Origin: Jiella pelagia
GTDB taxonomy: Bacteria > Pseudomonadota > Alphaproteobacteria > Rhizobiales > Rhizobiaceae
Length of the DNA stretch: 64,000 nt
Direction: 5' to 3'
Assembly: GCF_026898155.1 (NCBI RefSeq)
Contig: NZ_CP114029.1
Location: 5,513,575 to 5,577,574 of the forward strand
Shown here: positions 1 to 8,291 of the stretch, piece after piece
Position numbering within the stretch: the first letter of the stretch is position 1
Layout: each line of letters begins with the position of its first letter
Notes under the pieces: model-generated
The model's database searches: none
What the model was told of the DNA's origin: nothing
The model's input: only the letters and a program-made list of their open reading frames with translations
Position numbers and translations under genes: made by a program

Positions 1-737
1 GTCGAGCTTTGGGCCGAATGGCGCAAGGAGAAGTTCAATCTCGTCGCAATGCCTCTCTTCATTCGCACCGCAGAAGTCTTTCTCCACTCCCGCAAGCCGG
101 TGCGTTCGCTCGAAGACATCAAAGGCCTGAAGCTGCGAACGGCGGGTGCCTGGCTCGAAATGGCCCGGGAGCCTCGGCGCTGCTCCGGTCACCATGCCGG
201 GCGGCGACGTCTACACGGCCCTGGAGCGCGGCACGATCGATGCGACGGAGTGGGGCACGCTTTGGGAAGACAAGGCGGTCGGCTTCCATCAGGTGACGAA
301 ATACGTGATCATCCCCGGGGTCCATCAGCCCACGGCACCATTCGAATTGGTTATCAATCCCGAAAGCTGGGCCGAGCTTTCGGAATCGGATCAGGAGCTG
401 ATCCGCACGGCTGCCTTCAATACGACGCTCAACTCGTGGCTCAGCATCGGCCAGAACGATGCCGAGGCGGTTCAGTTCTACAAGGATGAGGGCAACGAGA
501 TCATCGAGCCTCGATCCGGAAGTGCAGTACCAAGCTCACGAGATCGGTCTCAGATGGGCCGATGGGGTCGCGGCGGAGAACGAGTGGTTCGCAAAGGTTC
601 TGGAAAACCAGAAGGCGTTCGTTCAGCTCTGGGCCGGCGCGGACCGCTATCGCAAGGTGATGGTGCGCGAGGAGGCTTCGAGCGCTGAAGGGACAGCCGC
701 CGGATCGGCGTCAGACGACACCAAACCGGCAGAGTGA
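1..737 (+). CDS. dctP: TRAP transporter substrate-binding protein DctP, 3' part, with two apparent frameshifts
   Basis: This is the periplasmic receptor of a tripartite ATP-independent importer for an organic acid. The 5' end lies outside the window, so the signal peptide is not seen. Translation runs in frame 1 to 171, frame 2 from 173 to 508 and frame 3 from 510 to the stop at 737. Together the pieces give an uninterrupted DctP C-terminal half, including GLKLRTAG (the family's carboxylate-binding Arg region) and GTIDATEWG. Both breaks are one extra C between GAG and CTC, at 172 and 509, which points to sequence error and not decay. dctQ starts 7 bp downstream. The substrate is unknown; the neighbouring hydroxylase and GntR regulator suggest a carboxylic acid. 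Confidence 0.85.
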
Positions 738-744
738 CCTTCTC

Positions 745-1260
745 ATGAACCTCCTCATCCGTTGGATTGAGGCGGTGACCGAAATCGTTGGCGGAGCGGC
801 GGCATTGCTCGTCGTTCCGCTGGTCGCCGCGACCGTCTGGGAAGTCTTTTCCCGCTATGTCCTTGGTGCGCCGACGATCTGGGCATTCGAGCTCGGATAC
901 ATGCTGATGGGCGTCCATTTCCTTTTGGGTGGCGCGATCGCCCTGAAGCGGCAGGTGCACGTGCGCATCGATCTGATCTATGCGCAGCTGAGTTCACGTC
1001 GACGCGCCATCATCGACCTCGTGCTCTATGCCGGGATCGTCCTGCCCGCCCTCGCCGTCCTTTGCTACCACTCCGGTGTTTTCGCGATGGCTGCCTTTGC
1101 CTCCGGCGAGCGATCCGGGCAATCGGCATGGAACCCGCCGATCTGGCCGTTCCGGGCTCTCATCGTGATCAGTCTCGTCGTGCTGGCCCTGCAGATCCTT
1201 GCGGAAACCCTCAAATGCATCCGGGCTCTCGGCACGGACGCCCGTTATCCGGACGCCTGA
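745..1260 (+). CDS. dctQ: TRAP transporter small permease DctQ
   Basis: This 171-residue protein has four hydrophobic segments, at roughly residues 10-35, 45-65, 88-110 and 128-155, the usual topology of the small TRAP membrane subunit. DctQ pairs with DctM and docks the DctP receptor for sodium-coupled uptake. The motif FSRYVLGAPTIWAFELG after the first helix is typical of the family. It lies between dctP and dctM with gaps of 7 and 3 bp, so the three are surely co-transcribed. An uninterrupted GAGCTC occurs here at 889, which shows that the insertion seen in dctP does not affect every copy of that hexamer. Confidence 0.93.
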   Translation: MNLLIRWIEAVTEIVGGAAALLVVPLVAATVWEVFSRYVLGAPTIWAFELGYMLMGVHFLLGGAIALKRQVHVRIDLIYAQLSSRRRAIIDLVLYAGIVLPALAVLCYHSGVFAMAAFASGERSGQSAWNPPIWPFRALIVISLVVLALQILAETLKCIRALGTDARYPDA

Positions 1261-1263
1261 TCC

Positions 1264-2577
1264 ATGGAAGCATTGCTGATGTTCCCAGCGCTTTTCGCGC
1301 TGATCTTTCTCGGTTTCCCGATCGCGTTCTCGCTGTTGGCGGTTGCCGTCGTTTTCGGCATCTACGTCTTCGGCGATGCCGCCTTCTTCCAGTTCATTCA
1401 GAAGATCGAGGATGTCGCTTCGAACTTCGTTCTGGCTGCCGTGCCGCTCTTCGTCTTCATGGGCTCGATGCTCGAGCGATCCGGCATTGCCGAACAGCTC
1501 TTCGGCGCCGTTCACCTCTGGACCAAGCGCCTGCCCGGCGGCCTGGCGATCGGCACGATCATCATGTGCATCATCTTCGCCGCCTCCACCGGGGTCATCG
1601 GGGCGACGGAGACGGTGGTCGGACTTCTCGCCATCCCGGCGATGATGCGCCACAAATACTCCAACTCGCTGATCTCGGGCACGATCTGCGCCGGTGGCTC
1701 GCTCGGCACGATCATTCCGCCCTCGGTCGTCGTCGTCGTCATGGGGCCGATCGCGAACGTCTCGATCGGCAGCCTGATGGTCGCGATGATCTTTCCGGGG
1801 CTCATTCTTTCGGCCCTGTATATCGTCTACATCGTGATCCTGTGCTTAGTCTCGCCGACGGCAGGTCCGCGCCCCGGCCCCGACCCGAACGAGCCTTCTT
1901 TCACCGAGAAACTGCTGATCACCGCCAAAGCGCTGGTCCCGCCGCTCGTGATGATCTTCGCCGTCCTCGGCTCGATCATGCTCGGGTGGGCCGCCCCGAC
2001 GGAAGCCGCCGGACTTGGCGCCTTCGGCGCCCTGCTGCTCACGGTCCTTTATGGTCGCTTCACGTTCAAATCGTTCTGGGAAGCCTTGATCAAGACGCTG
2101 GTCATCACGTCGATGATCATGTTCATCCTGATGGCCGGCAGTCTTTATACGGGGGTCTTCGTCGGCAACGGCGGCATGTCGCTGATGCGCGACCTCCTGG
2201 AAACCCTCGATGTCGGTTATTGGGGTCTCCTCGCCATCTTCCTGGGCCTCATCTTCATTGCCGGCTTCTTTCTGGAATGGATCTCCATCCTTCTGATCTT
2301 CCTGCCGATCTTCATGCCCTTCGTCAGGGCGATGGGCATGGACCCGGTATGGTTCTGCATGCTCGTCCTGATCATGATCCAGACGAGCTATCTCACCCCT
2401 CCGATGGCACCCGCGATCTTCTACCTGCGGGGCGTAGCTCCGCCTGAGATCACGCTTCGCCAGATGTATGCCGGCGTGACGCCGTTCATCGCCATCCAGG
2501 TGATTGCCCTCGTCATCGTCGCAGCGTTCCCGGAAGTCGCGCTTTGGCTTCCGGAACAGATCCTTGGGTTCAGGTAG
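1264..2577 (+). CDS. dctM: TRAP transporter large permease DctM
   Basis: At 437 residues this is a normal-length DctM, the 12-helix ion-transporter-superfamily subunit that translocates the substrate. Family motifs include GFPIAFSL near the N-terminus, the paired GGSLGTIIPPS (about residues 140-150) and APTEAAGLGAFGA (about 240-252), and LTPPMAPAIFYL near the C-terminus. The ATG at 1264 follows the dctQ stop by 3 bp. A hydroxylase gene begins 11 bp after its stop, so the TRAP genes and the hydroxylase probably form one operon. The DctM fragment at 17.9 kb is too divergent to be a copy of this gene. Confidence 0.93.
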   Translation: MEALLMFPALFALIFLGFPIAFSLLAVAVVFGIYVFGDAAFFQFIQKIEDVASNFVLAAVPLFVFMGSMLERSGIAEQLFGAVHLWTKRLPGGLAIGTIIMCIIFAASTGVIGATETVVGLLAIPAMMRHKYSNSLISGTICAGGSLGTIIPPSVVVVVMGPIANVSIGSLMVAMIFPGLILSALYIVYIVILCLVSPTAGPRPGPDPNEPSFTEKLLITAKALVPPLVMIFAVLGSIMLGWAAPTEAAGLGAFGALLLTVLYGRFTFKSFWEALIKTLVITSMIMFILMAGSLYTGVFVGNGGMSLMRDLLETLDVGYWGLLAIFLGLIFIAGFFLEWISILLIFLPIFMPFVRAMGMDPVWFCMLVLIMIQTSYLTPPMAPAIFYLRGVAPPEITLRQMYAGVTPFIAIQVIALVIVAAFPEVALWLPEQILGFR

Positions 2578-2588
2578 GGAGGAAAACC

Positions 2589-3488
2589 ATGACACCCGAC
2601 GACATCCGACAAACCCCGTGCGGGACGATTTCCGACGAGTCGCGCGAGCGTTACTTCGCCGACGGCGCCGTATGCGTCGAGAGAGCCGTGCAGGGCGAAT
2701 GGCTCGACCGCCTGCGCTCGGCGATCGACCGTCTGATCGAAAGCAGCCGTGCGGTTAAGGCCTCCGATGCGGTCTTCGACCTGGAGCCCGGTCACAGCGC
2801 CGAGGCTCCGCGGCTGAGACGCGTTTCAAGCCCCTGCGACCTCGACCCTGTCTTCTGGGAGGTTCTGACCGAAGGTCCGGTCGGCGCCATCGCCGCGGAT
2901 CTGCTGGGGCCCGACGTCAAATTCTATCAGGCAAAGCTCAACTTCAAATGGGCCAAAGGCGGCGCCGAGGTGAAATGGCATCAGGATCAGCCCTTCTTCC
3001 CGCACACCAATCATGCCGTCGCGACCTTCGGCATCTATCTGAACGACTGCGGTCTCGAACAGGGGCCGTTGAAGATCCTGCCGGGCAGCCACCACGGCCC
3101 GATCTACAGTCACTACGATGAGGATGGCGTCTGGCGCGGCGATATCAGAGCCGGGGAAGTCGAAACGCTCGCGACAGAAAACGCGATCGAGTTCACCGCG
3201 CCGGCCGGTTCGATGACAGTCCACAACTATCTCACCGTCCACGGATCGCGCCCCAATCTCAGTGACACCGGGCGACCGCTGCTGCTCTATGTGCTGTCTG
3301 CCGCAGACGCCGCCCCCTACACCTCACAGCCGCTCAAGAGCCGGTTCGAGCAGACGATCGTTCGCGGATCGCCGGCCGCGATGGTGCATCACGAAGCGGG
3401 CCGGTTCCGGGTTCCGCCGGACTGGAGCGGCGGCTACACCTCGATCTTCGCGACCCAACAGAAGGAAACGCGCGCCGCGGCCGAATAG
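2589..3488 (+). CDS. Phytanoyl-CoA dioxygenase (PhyH) family protein
   Basis: A 299-residue non-haem Fe(II)/2-oxoglutarate-dependent oxygenase. Visible metal ligands are H131-x-D133 (WHQDQPF) and H218 (LTVHGS), with R229 (GRPLLLY) as the likely 2-oxoglutarate anchor. The start was put at the ATG at 2589 because GGGAGG lies just upstream; an in-frame start at 2544 would run back into dctM. Such enzymes hydroxylate small carboxylic acids or acyl groups. Downstream of a TRAP importer it probably carries out the first oxidation of the imported compound. The substrate cannot be read from the sequence. Confidence 0.88.
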   Translation: MTPDDIRQTPCGTISDESRERYFADGAVCVERAVQGEWLDRLRSAIDRLIESSRAVKASDAVFDLEPGHSAEAPRLRRVSSPCDLDPVFWEVLTEGPVGAIAADLLGPDVKFYQAKLNFKWAKGGAEVKWHQDQPFFPHTNHAVATFGIYLNDCGLEQGPLKILPGSHHGPIYSHYDEDGVWRGDIRAGEVETLATENAIEFTAPAGSMTVHNYLTVHGSRPNLSDTGRPLLLYVLSAADAAPYTSQPLKSRFEQTIVRGSPAAMVHHEAGRFRVPPDWSGGYTSIFATQQKETRAAAE

Positions 3489-3502
3489 GCGGGGCACGCC
3501 GT

Positions 3503-4177
3503 TCAGATGGTGGCGCGGGCGAATTCCTCGATATAGTCGAGCAACCGGTCGGAGGCGGTCGCAGCCTCCGAAGGGTCGCCTTTGCCAATCGCCCTGGCAA
3601 CCGCCTCGTGAAGCCGCGCACAGCGCGGCAGATCGAGGACGGTCTGATAGTGCTGATACCAGAAGCGACGCGACAACCCCTGGATCTGCCGCATCGCGTT
3701 GCTGGCGTATTCGTTGCGCGCAGCCTCCAGGGTCATGCGGTTGAAACGCCGGTCGAGCCGCATGAAGGTCACGTCGTCGTCGGCGCCGGAGCATGCAGCG
3801 AACCCCTCGCCCAACTCGGCAAAATCAAGCCGCTGCTTGGCATTGCTCCGCATCGCGGCCGAGCGTGCGACGAGACGCTCCAATTCGCGGCGCACCTCCA
3901 GTAGCTGGAGATGCTTGCTGATATTGATTTCGGAAACGAGAATCCCTCGCCGCGAAAGCACGACGACGAGACCCTCTCCGGCCAGCTTCTGGATGGCTTC
4001 ACGGACGGGCGTTCTGCCCAGCCCTATCTGCTGGGCCAGAGCGTTTTCGGAAAGAACCTCGCCCGGCTTGAGACGGAGAGTGACGATACTCTCCTCCAGC
4101 GCCCGGTATGCCTGCCACGTCAGGGTGTTCCGGTCTTTCTCGTCCTCGAAACCCTCGGTCGAACTATGCTCATTCAT
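3503..4177 (-). CDS. GntR family transcriptional regulator, FadR/FCD subfamily
   Basis: A 224-residue regulator with an N-terminal winged helix-turn-helix (about residues 20-85, with LGRTPVREAIQKLAGEGLV typical of GntR) and a C-terminal FCD ligand-binding domain. FCD domains usually bind the organic acid whose catabolism the regulator controls. The gene converges on the hydroxylase gene with only 14 bp between stops and is the obvious candidate repressor of the dctPQM-hydroxylase unit, though the promoter of that unit lies outside the window. Confidence 0.88.
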   Translation of the reverse strand: MNEHSSTEGFEDEKDRNTLTWQAYRALEESIVTLRLKPGEVLSENALAQQIGLGRTPVREAIQKLAGEGLVVVLSRRGILVSEINISKHLQLLEVRRELERLVARSAAMRSNAKQRLDFAELGEGFAACSGADDDVTFMRLDRRFNRMTLEAARNEYASNAMRQIQGLSRRFWYQHYQTVLDLPRCARLHEAVARAIGKGDPSEAATASDRLLDYIEEFARATI

Positions 4178-4221
4178 TGTGGCGGGCGATTTCTACGATG
4201 CTGGAAGGCCTGTCAGCGGCC

Positions 4222-4395
4222 TCAGCCTTTCTTCTTCACTTCCGGGAACATCCAGACCGCTCCCACGAGACACAAGGTCACTCCGAAAAAGAGGACCGCC
4301 GACGCATTGAGCGAAATGGCCTCCCGGAAACTCCAAAGAATGAAACCGGCAACCAGAAGAAACACACTGAGAACTGCACGAATCTGCGGAGGCAT
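4222..4395 (-). CDS. Small two-helix membrane protein
   Basis: A 57-residue hydrophobic protein with two predicted membrane segments (about residues 6-22 and 31-50) and a basic KKKG tail. An ATG at 4419 is also in frame but lacks a ribosome-binding site and would overlap the upstream gene by 14 bp. The ATG at 4395 is preceded by AGGAAA at good spacing, overlapping the stop region of the upstream membrane gene, so it was preferred. I do not recognise a family. It forms a pair with the 128-residue membrane protein. Confidence 0.55.
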   Translation of the reverse strand: MPPQIRAVLSVFLLVAGFILWSFREAISLNASAVLFFGVTLCLVGAVWMFPEVKKKG

Positions 4396-4405
4396 GACGC
4401 GTTTC

Positions 4406-4792
4406 CTATAATACGACATTGGTTTGGATGGCGAAAGCGGCCCCGGCACAAAGCCCGAAGGCGGCTATCAGCCCCAATCGGGATTCTCGAATTCTGCTGG
4501 GAAGCGGATCGACCAGAAACGGTGCGCCGAGAACGGCCAGTCCCGCCGCGACGACCGCAACCGCAAGCGGCAGCTCGACCGCAACAACGGCCAGGATCGC
4601 GAGCAGGCACAAAAGCGCGGCGAGCGCGCAATAGGCAAGGACGCCTCCTACGACAGGCCCTCCCGGCATGGAAGGCGCCCGATGCCGCGGAAAATGGCCG
4701 CCAACGAAGACAATGGCCGACACGGCCACGAAGGCACCCGCCGTGAACGAGGCCAATGTCATGAGATCGAGGTTTGCGAGGGGTCCCGTCAT
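4406..4792 (-). CDS. Predicted integral membrane protein, unknown function
   Basis: A 128-residue, Ala/Leu/Val-rich protein with about four predicted membrane helices (about residues 12-32, 48-70, 72-92 and 105-125) separated by a short polar loop (GGHFPRHRAPSMPGG). No family was recognised. It is transcribed away from the gene at 4889, from a shared AT-rich intergenic stretch (4793-4888), and probably forms an operon with the small membrane protein that follows. Confidence 0.6.
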   Translation of the reverse strand: MTGPLANLDLMTLASFTAGAFVAVSAIVFVGGHFPRHRAPSMPGGPVVGGVLAYCALAALLCLLAILAVVAVELPLAVAVVAAGLAVLGAPFLVDPLPSRIRESRLGLIAAFGLCAGAAFAIQTNVVL

Positions 4793-4888
4793 GGGCTCGT
4801 CCTTCCGTCCGTGGTCGCGACTTGCAATAGATATTCAGTTGATATATTAACGAATGAACAGCCTGCACGCAAGGCGACGGGAGGATAA
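4793..4888. promoter_or_regulatory. AT-rich divergent promoter region
   Basis: These 96 bases separate divergent genes and include a conspicuously AT-rich core around 4825-4860 (near-repeats of GATAT) in otherwise GC-rich DNA, as expected for back-to-back promoters. GGGAGG just before 4889 is the ribosome-binding site of the rightward gene. No operator was assigned. Confidence 0.4.
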
Positions 4889-5197
4889 ATGGCGGACAAG
4901 AATTACCGCGGCGACCGGACGATCGACGGCGCCGAAGTGACCGTCGACGGCCAATTGCTCGATCCGCGCTATGACCTGAAAACCTTCGACAGTCGTGGCA
5001 TAGAATGGAGCTACGAGGGGAACGGCCCCCGGCAGCTCGCGCTCGCACTTCTCGCCGATCACTACCAGGACGACATGCGTGCCCTGGCGGATGCGGAAGA
5101 CTTCATGACGCGCATCGTCGCCAATTTCGGCAACGAGTGGGCGATGACCTCGGCCGACATCGATCGCGCGCTCAACAACATCAAGACCCAAGCTTGA
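4889..5197 (+). CDS. DUF6166-type small protein
   Basis: A 102-residue soluble acidic protein. The pattern YRGDRTIDGAEVTVDG, LDPRYDLKTF, EWSYEGNGPRQLALALLADH and a final NEWAMTSADID matches what I know as DUF6166, found in plasmids, phages and chromosomes without a proven role. The start is supported by a GGGAGG site 5 bp upstream. It lies 26 bp before the fatty-acid-hydroxylase-type gene and probably shares its transcript. The family assignment is from memory of its motif order. Confidence 0.65.
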   Translation: MADKNYRGDRTIDGAEVTVDGQLLDPRYDLKTFDSRGIEWSYEGNGPRQLALALLADHYQDDMRALADAEDFMTRIVANFGNEWAMTSADIDRALNNIKTQA

Positions 5198-5223
5198 ACA
5201 GGGCGAACGGGAAAGGAGGCATC

Positions 5224-6021
5224 ATGCTGGAACTTGCTGACACCCCCATGGGCGAACGCCAGCGCAAATATCGCGAGACGTATCGCGAGCGGATCGCCGG
5301 CTGGTACAATGGCTGGCTGCACGTCACCGTCATCTATGCGATCGGCATCGCAGCCATGACGATCTACATTCAGAGCATGAACGACGTAACCTGGGCCGAA
5401 CTGTTGATCGTGCCGGTCGTCTTCATCGGAGCCAACTTCTTCGAATGGTTCCTTCATACGCACATCATGCATCGGCCGCAGAAGAACAAGGCGTTGCGCG
5501 CGATCTACATGCGCCACACCATGATGCATCACCAGTTCTTCACCGACGATGAAATGCGGTTCGGCGGACAGCATGACTGGCGCGTCACGTTCTTCCCGCC
5601 CTTCGCGCTAGTGACCTTCATCTGCATGTCGGTTCCGATCGCCTTGGTCGCGGGTTGGCTCTTCACGGCCAATGTCGGCTGGCTCGTCATGTCGACGACC
5701 ACGACGATGTATCTCCTCTACGAGTTCATGCACTTCTGCTGCCATGTCGAGGAGAACTGGTTCGTCCGGAACATGCCATTCGTGAACACGATCCGGCGCC
5801 ACCACACCGCCCATCACAACCAGTCTCTGATGATGGAGCGGAACATGAACCTGACCTTCCCCATCATGGACTGGCTGTTCGGCACCTCCGATCTCGATCG
5901 CGGCTTGGTAGGGCATCTGCTGAACGGTTACGACACCCGCTACATCCGCAAGGACATGCGGCGGACGGCGAAGACACCTGACGGGCGTCTCAGCAATGCC
6001 CATGAAGTGCCAGCCGAGTAA
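5224..6021 (+). CDS. Fatty acid hydroxylase / sterol desaturase superfamily membrane protein
   Basis: A 265-residue membrane enzyme with the di-iron eight-histidine pattern: HTHIMH (about 78-83), HTMMHH (about 98-103), HFCCH and HHTAHH. Hydrophobic stretches at about 33-50, 58-78, 125-145 and 148-170 anchor it. Members hydroxylate or desaturate lipids using molecular oxygen. The ATG at 5224 has a strong AAAGGAGG site. A strong intrinsic terminator follows 30 bp after the stop, so the operon with the DUF6166-type gene ends here. The lipid substrate is unknown. Confidence 0.85.
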   Translation: MLELADTPMGERQRKYRETYRERIAGWYNGWLHVTVIYAIGIAAMTIYIQSMNDVTWAELLIVPVVFIGANFFEWFLHTHIMHRPQKNKALRAIYMRHTMMHHQFFTDDEMRFGGQHDWRVTFFPPFALVTFICMSVPIALVAGWLFTANVGWLVMSTTTTMYLLYEFMHFCCHVEENWFVRNMPFVNTIRRHHTAHHNQSLMMERNMNLTFPIMDWLFGTSDLDRGLVGHLLNGYDTRYIRKDMRRTAKTPDGRLSNAHEVPAE

Positions 6022-6050
6022 CAGCCGATCGAGGAAAAACGAGCATGTCG

Positions 6051-6083
6051 GGCCGGCGATTTCGCGATCGCCGGCCTTTTTTT
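6051..6083 (+). terminator. Intrinsic terminator
   Basis: Ten-base arms GGCCGGCGAT and ATCGCCGGCC around a 6-base loop are followed by seven T (6077-6083). It closes the hydroxylase operon and separates it from panB. Confidence 0.93.
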
Positions 6084-6103
6084 CGAGGTTCAGGAGAATG
6101 CTC

Positions 6104-6967
6104 ATGTCCGAGCGAAAGAAACGAACGATCCAGGACATCCGGGGTTCGAAGACCTCCGGCGAAAAGATGGTCTACACCTCGGTGCCGGACTACACGTCGG
6201 CACAGTGGGCCGAAGCCGCCGGTGTCGATGTCGTCGTGGTCGGGGATAGCCTCGCCATGATCGCCCATGGTCACGCGTCCACGATCCCCGCCACGATGGA
6301 GATGATGATCCTCCATGCCCAGGCGGTTCGTCGCGGCGCCCCCAACACCTTCTCGCTCGGCTGCATGCCCTATCAAAGCTACAACACCGTCGACCGGGCC
6401 CTCACCAACGCAACGCGCTTCATGGCCGAGGCGGGCTGCGATGCCGTCAAGCCGCAGGGCGGCAAAAGCCAGGCGCATATCCTTCGAGCCTTGGTCGATT
6501 CCGGCATTCCGACGGCAAGCCACATCGGCATGGCGCCCCACCGCGTCGCCATGTATGGCGGCTTCAAGATCCAGGGCAAAACACCGGACTCGGCGATGGA
6601 AATCCTCGAGGACGCATTGGCGATCCAGGATGCGGGATGCTTCATGCTGGAATTCGAAGCGGTTCCTGCACCCATAGCGGCGCTGATCTCGGCCGAACTC
6701 GAAATTCCGACGATCGGCATCGGTGCCGGCGCGGGAACCGACGGGCAGATCCTCCTCAGCTACGATCTCCTCGGCGTCTTCACCGACTTCAAGCCGAAAT
6801 TCACCAAACGTTTCGCGAACCTCACCGAGGTGGCCGTCAACGGCCTCTCGCAATATGTCAAAGAGGTGAAGGACGGCAGCTTTCCCGATGACGATCATTC
6901 CTACGGGGCGTCGCCAGACGTCGTGGACGAGTTCCGGAACCTGATCGAAAAGCGTCGGCAAATCTGA
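6104..6967 (+). CDS. panB: 3-methyl-2-oxobutanoate hydroxymethyltransferase PanB
   Basis: PanB makes ketopantoate from 2-oxoisovalerate and 5,10-methylenetetrahydrofolate, the first committed step of pantothenate synthesis. The 287-residue protein shows VVVGDSLAM, the metal-binding Asp/Glu region, SHIGMAPHRV and the phosphate-binding IGIGAGAGTDGQIL. An ATG at 6098 is possible, but AGGAG at 6092 is spaced correctly only for 6104. No panC or panD is adjacent. A ketopantoate-reductase-like gene lies far away at 50.1 kb. Being alone, it could be a second panB copy used in another pathway. Confidence 0.92.
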   Translation: MSERKKRTIQDIRGSKTSGEKMVYTSVPDYTSAQWAEAAGVDVVVVGDSLAMIAHGHASTIPATMEMMILHAQAVRRGAPNTFSLGCMPYQSYNTVDRALTNATRFMAEAGCDAVKPQGGKSQAHILRALVDSGIPTASHIGMAPHRVAMYGGFKIQGKTPDSAMEILEDALAIQDAGCFMLEFEAVPAPIAALISAELEIPTIGIGAGAGTDGQILLSYDLLGVFTDFKPKFTKRFANLTEVAVNGLSQYVKEVKDGSFPDDDHSYGASPDVVDEFRNLIEKRRQI

Positions 6968-7588
6968 CAACTGTTGGCGCCGAGAAAGTGACATGAATTC
7001 CGAACTGGAGAGCTTCGCCGGCCACGAATGCCAGCCTCACGACCCCGCCGCTGCCGGGACGGGCAGTTCGCGCGGTCGGGCCGCCCTGAAGTCACGGGCA
7101 AAGGCGGCAATGCCGTTGTAGGTGCATCCACAGCCGAGAAGGACGAGAGCGCCCTGACCCACCTTGATTGGGCGCTTTTGCTTGCGGGACTTGCGGTGGG
7201 AAAGACGGCGCGGAAATTCCTCGGCGAGGTCAACCAGCTGGCGAGCGTGTCGGGTCTTCGTCCTCGCCTGGCTCGGCGTCTCGGCCCTGCCCGCCCTCTG
7301 CCTGCCGGTCGTCATGTGCCCCGGTCGACATGGCTGCCACTGGACGAGCCCGTGGCCGAGCGCAGCCTCGGCCTCTTCCACCGCCGCAGCGCTTTTCGAG
7401 GTCGCCAGGGCGTTTCTCGCTAAGCTCCGCAGCCTGCCCGAAAGCCCGGTGCTGACCGAACTCGGCAACGAGATCCGCTTCGAGGGGTTCCCGGGCAGCG
7501 CTTGACGAGGGCGCGGCAACCGGCGACTGCAGCCGGGAGCCACGCCACGCTCCCGGCGCAGGGGCAACCGATGCGAAGGATCCTCGTC
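6968..7588. other. Gene-poor interval, no confident gene
   Basis: This 621-base stretch holds open frames on both strands (for example 7164-7505 plus and the left half of 7037-7849 minus) with Arg/Pro/Ser-rich, low-complexity products typical of antisense reading in GC-rich DNA. The last 45 codons of the 7164-7505 frame look slightly more protein-like, but I recognise no family. It may be decayed coding sequence. Confidence 0.4.
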
Positions 7589-8149
7589 ATGGCAAAACGA
7601 CCGATCGACCTCGACGAAACCGCCCTCACCCCGGCTCAGCGAGCTGCCTTCGACGCTATCGCCTCTGGCCCACGCGGCGTCGTCGAAGGACCGCTGAGGG
7701 TGTGGCTGCAGTCGCCTCTTCTGGCTGAGACAGCCCAGGCTCTCGGGGTCTTCTGCCGCTACGGGACGCGACTGTCGCCGAAACTGTCGGAGCTGGCGAT
7801 CCTCGTCACCGGCGCCTTCTGGCGTTCCGGCTTCGAGTGGGCGGCGCACGCGCCCATCGCGATCCGCGAGGGCCTATCCGCCACCGTGGTGGATGCGATC
7901 CGCCGGGGCGAGCGCCCCGAATTCGCCGAACCTGCCGAGGAGGCGATCTACGACTTCGCCAGCGAGCTTCACCGGGATCACCGGGTTTGTGACGAGACCT
8001 ATGCCCGCGTCACCGCCCTCTTCGGTCAGGAAGGCGCCGTCGAACTCACCGGCATTCTCGGCTATTACACGCTGATCTCGATGACGATCAACGCCTTCGA
8101 GGTTCCCCTGCCCGACGGCGCGACAGACCCTTTTCCCGCAAAGAACTGA
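7589..8149 (+). CDS. Carboxymuconolactone decarboxylase (AhpD-like) family protein
   Basis: A 186-residue all-helical protein of the AhpD/CMD fold, with the family core KLSELAILVTGAFWRSGFEWAAHAPIA and a C-terminal IYDFASELHRDHRV segment. The CxxC pair of peroxidase-type AhpD is absent and EWAAH replaces it, as in decarboxylase-like or uncharacterised members. Longer reading from 7502 lacks support, while AAGGA precedes the ATG at 7589 at good spacing. It is probably a stand-alone gene and its substrate cannot be inferred. Confidence 0.75.
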   Translation: MAKRPIDLDETALTPAQRAAFDAIASGPRGVVEGPLRVWLQSPLLAETAQALGVFCRYGTRLSPKLSELAILVTGAFWRSGFEWAAHAPIAIREGLSATVVDAIRRGERPEFAEPAEEAIYDFASELHRDHRVCDETYARVTALFGQEGAVELTGILGYYTLISMTINAFEVPLPDGATDPFPAKN

Positions 8150-8291
8150 TCGTGTCGCCATGTTTCAGTCGAAGGATACGGTCGGCGCACGGTGCTTTTC
8201 GGTCTCCTGAGAGTTCGGAGATGGATCCTCGACAAAGCGCCGCAAGGCCCCGAATTCGCCCCGGGGCCCGTTCCGATACCGAGGTGGTCCA

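Noticed and set aside
7164..7505. 113-codon plus-strand open frame before the CMD-like gene
   Set aside because: The N-terminal two-thirds is Arg/Ser/Trp-rich without a family match and no ribosome-binding site precedes it; the more protein-like C-terminal 45 codons were noted but could not be assigned.
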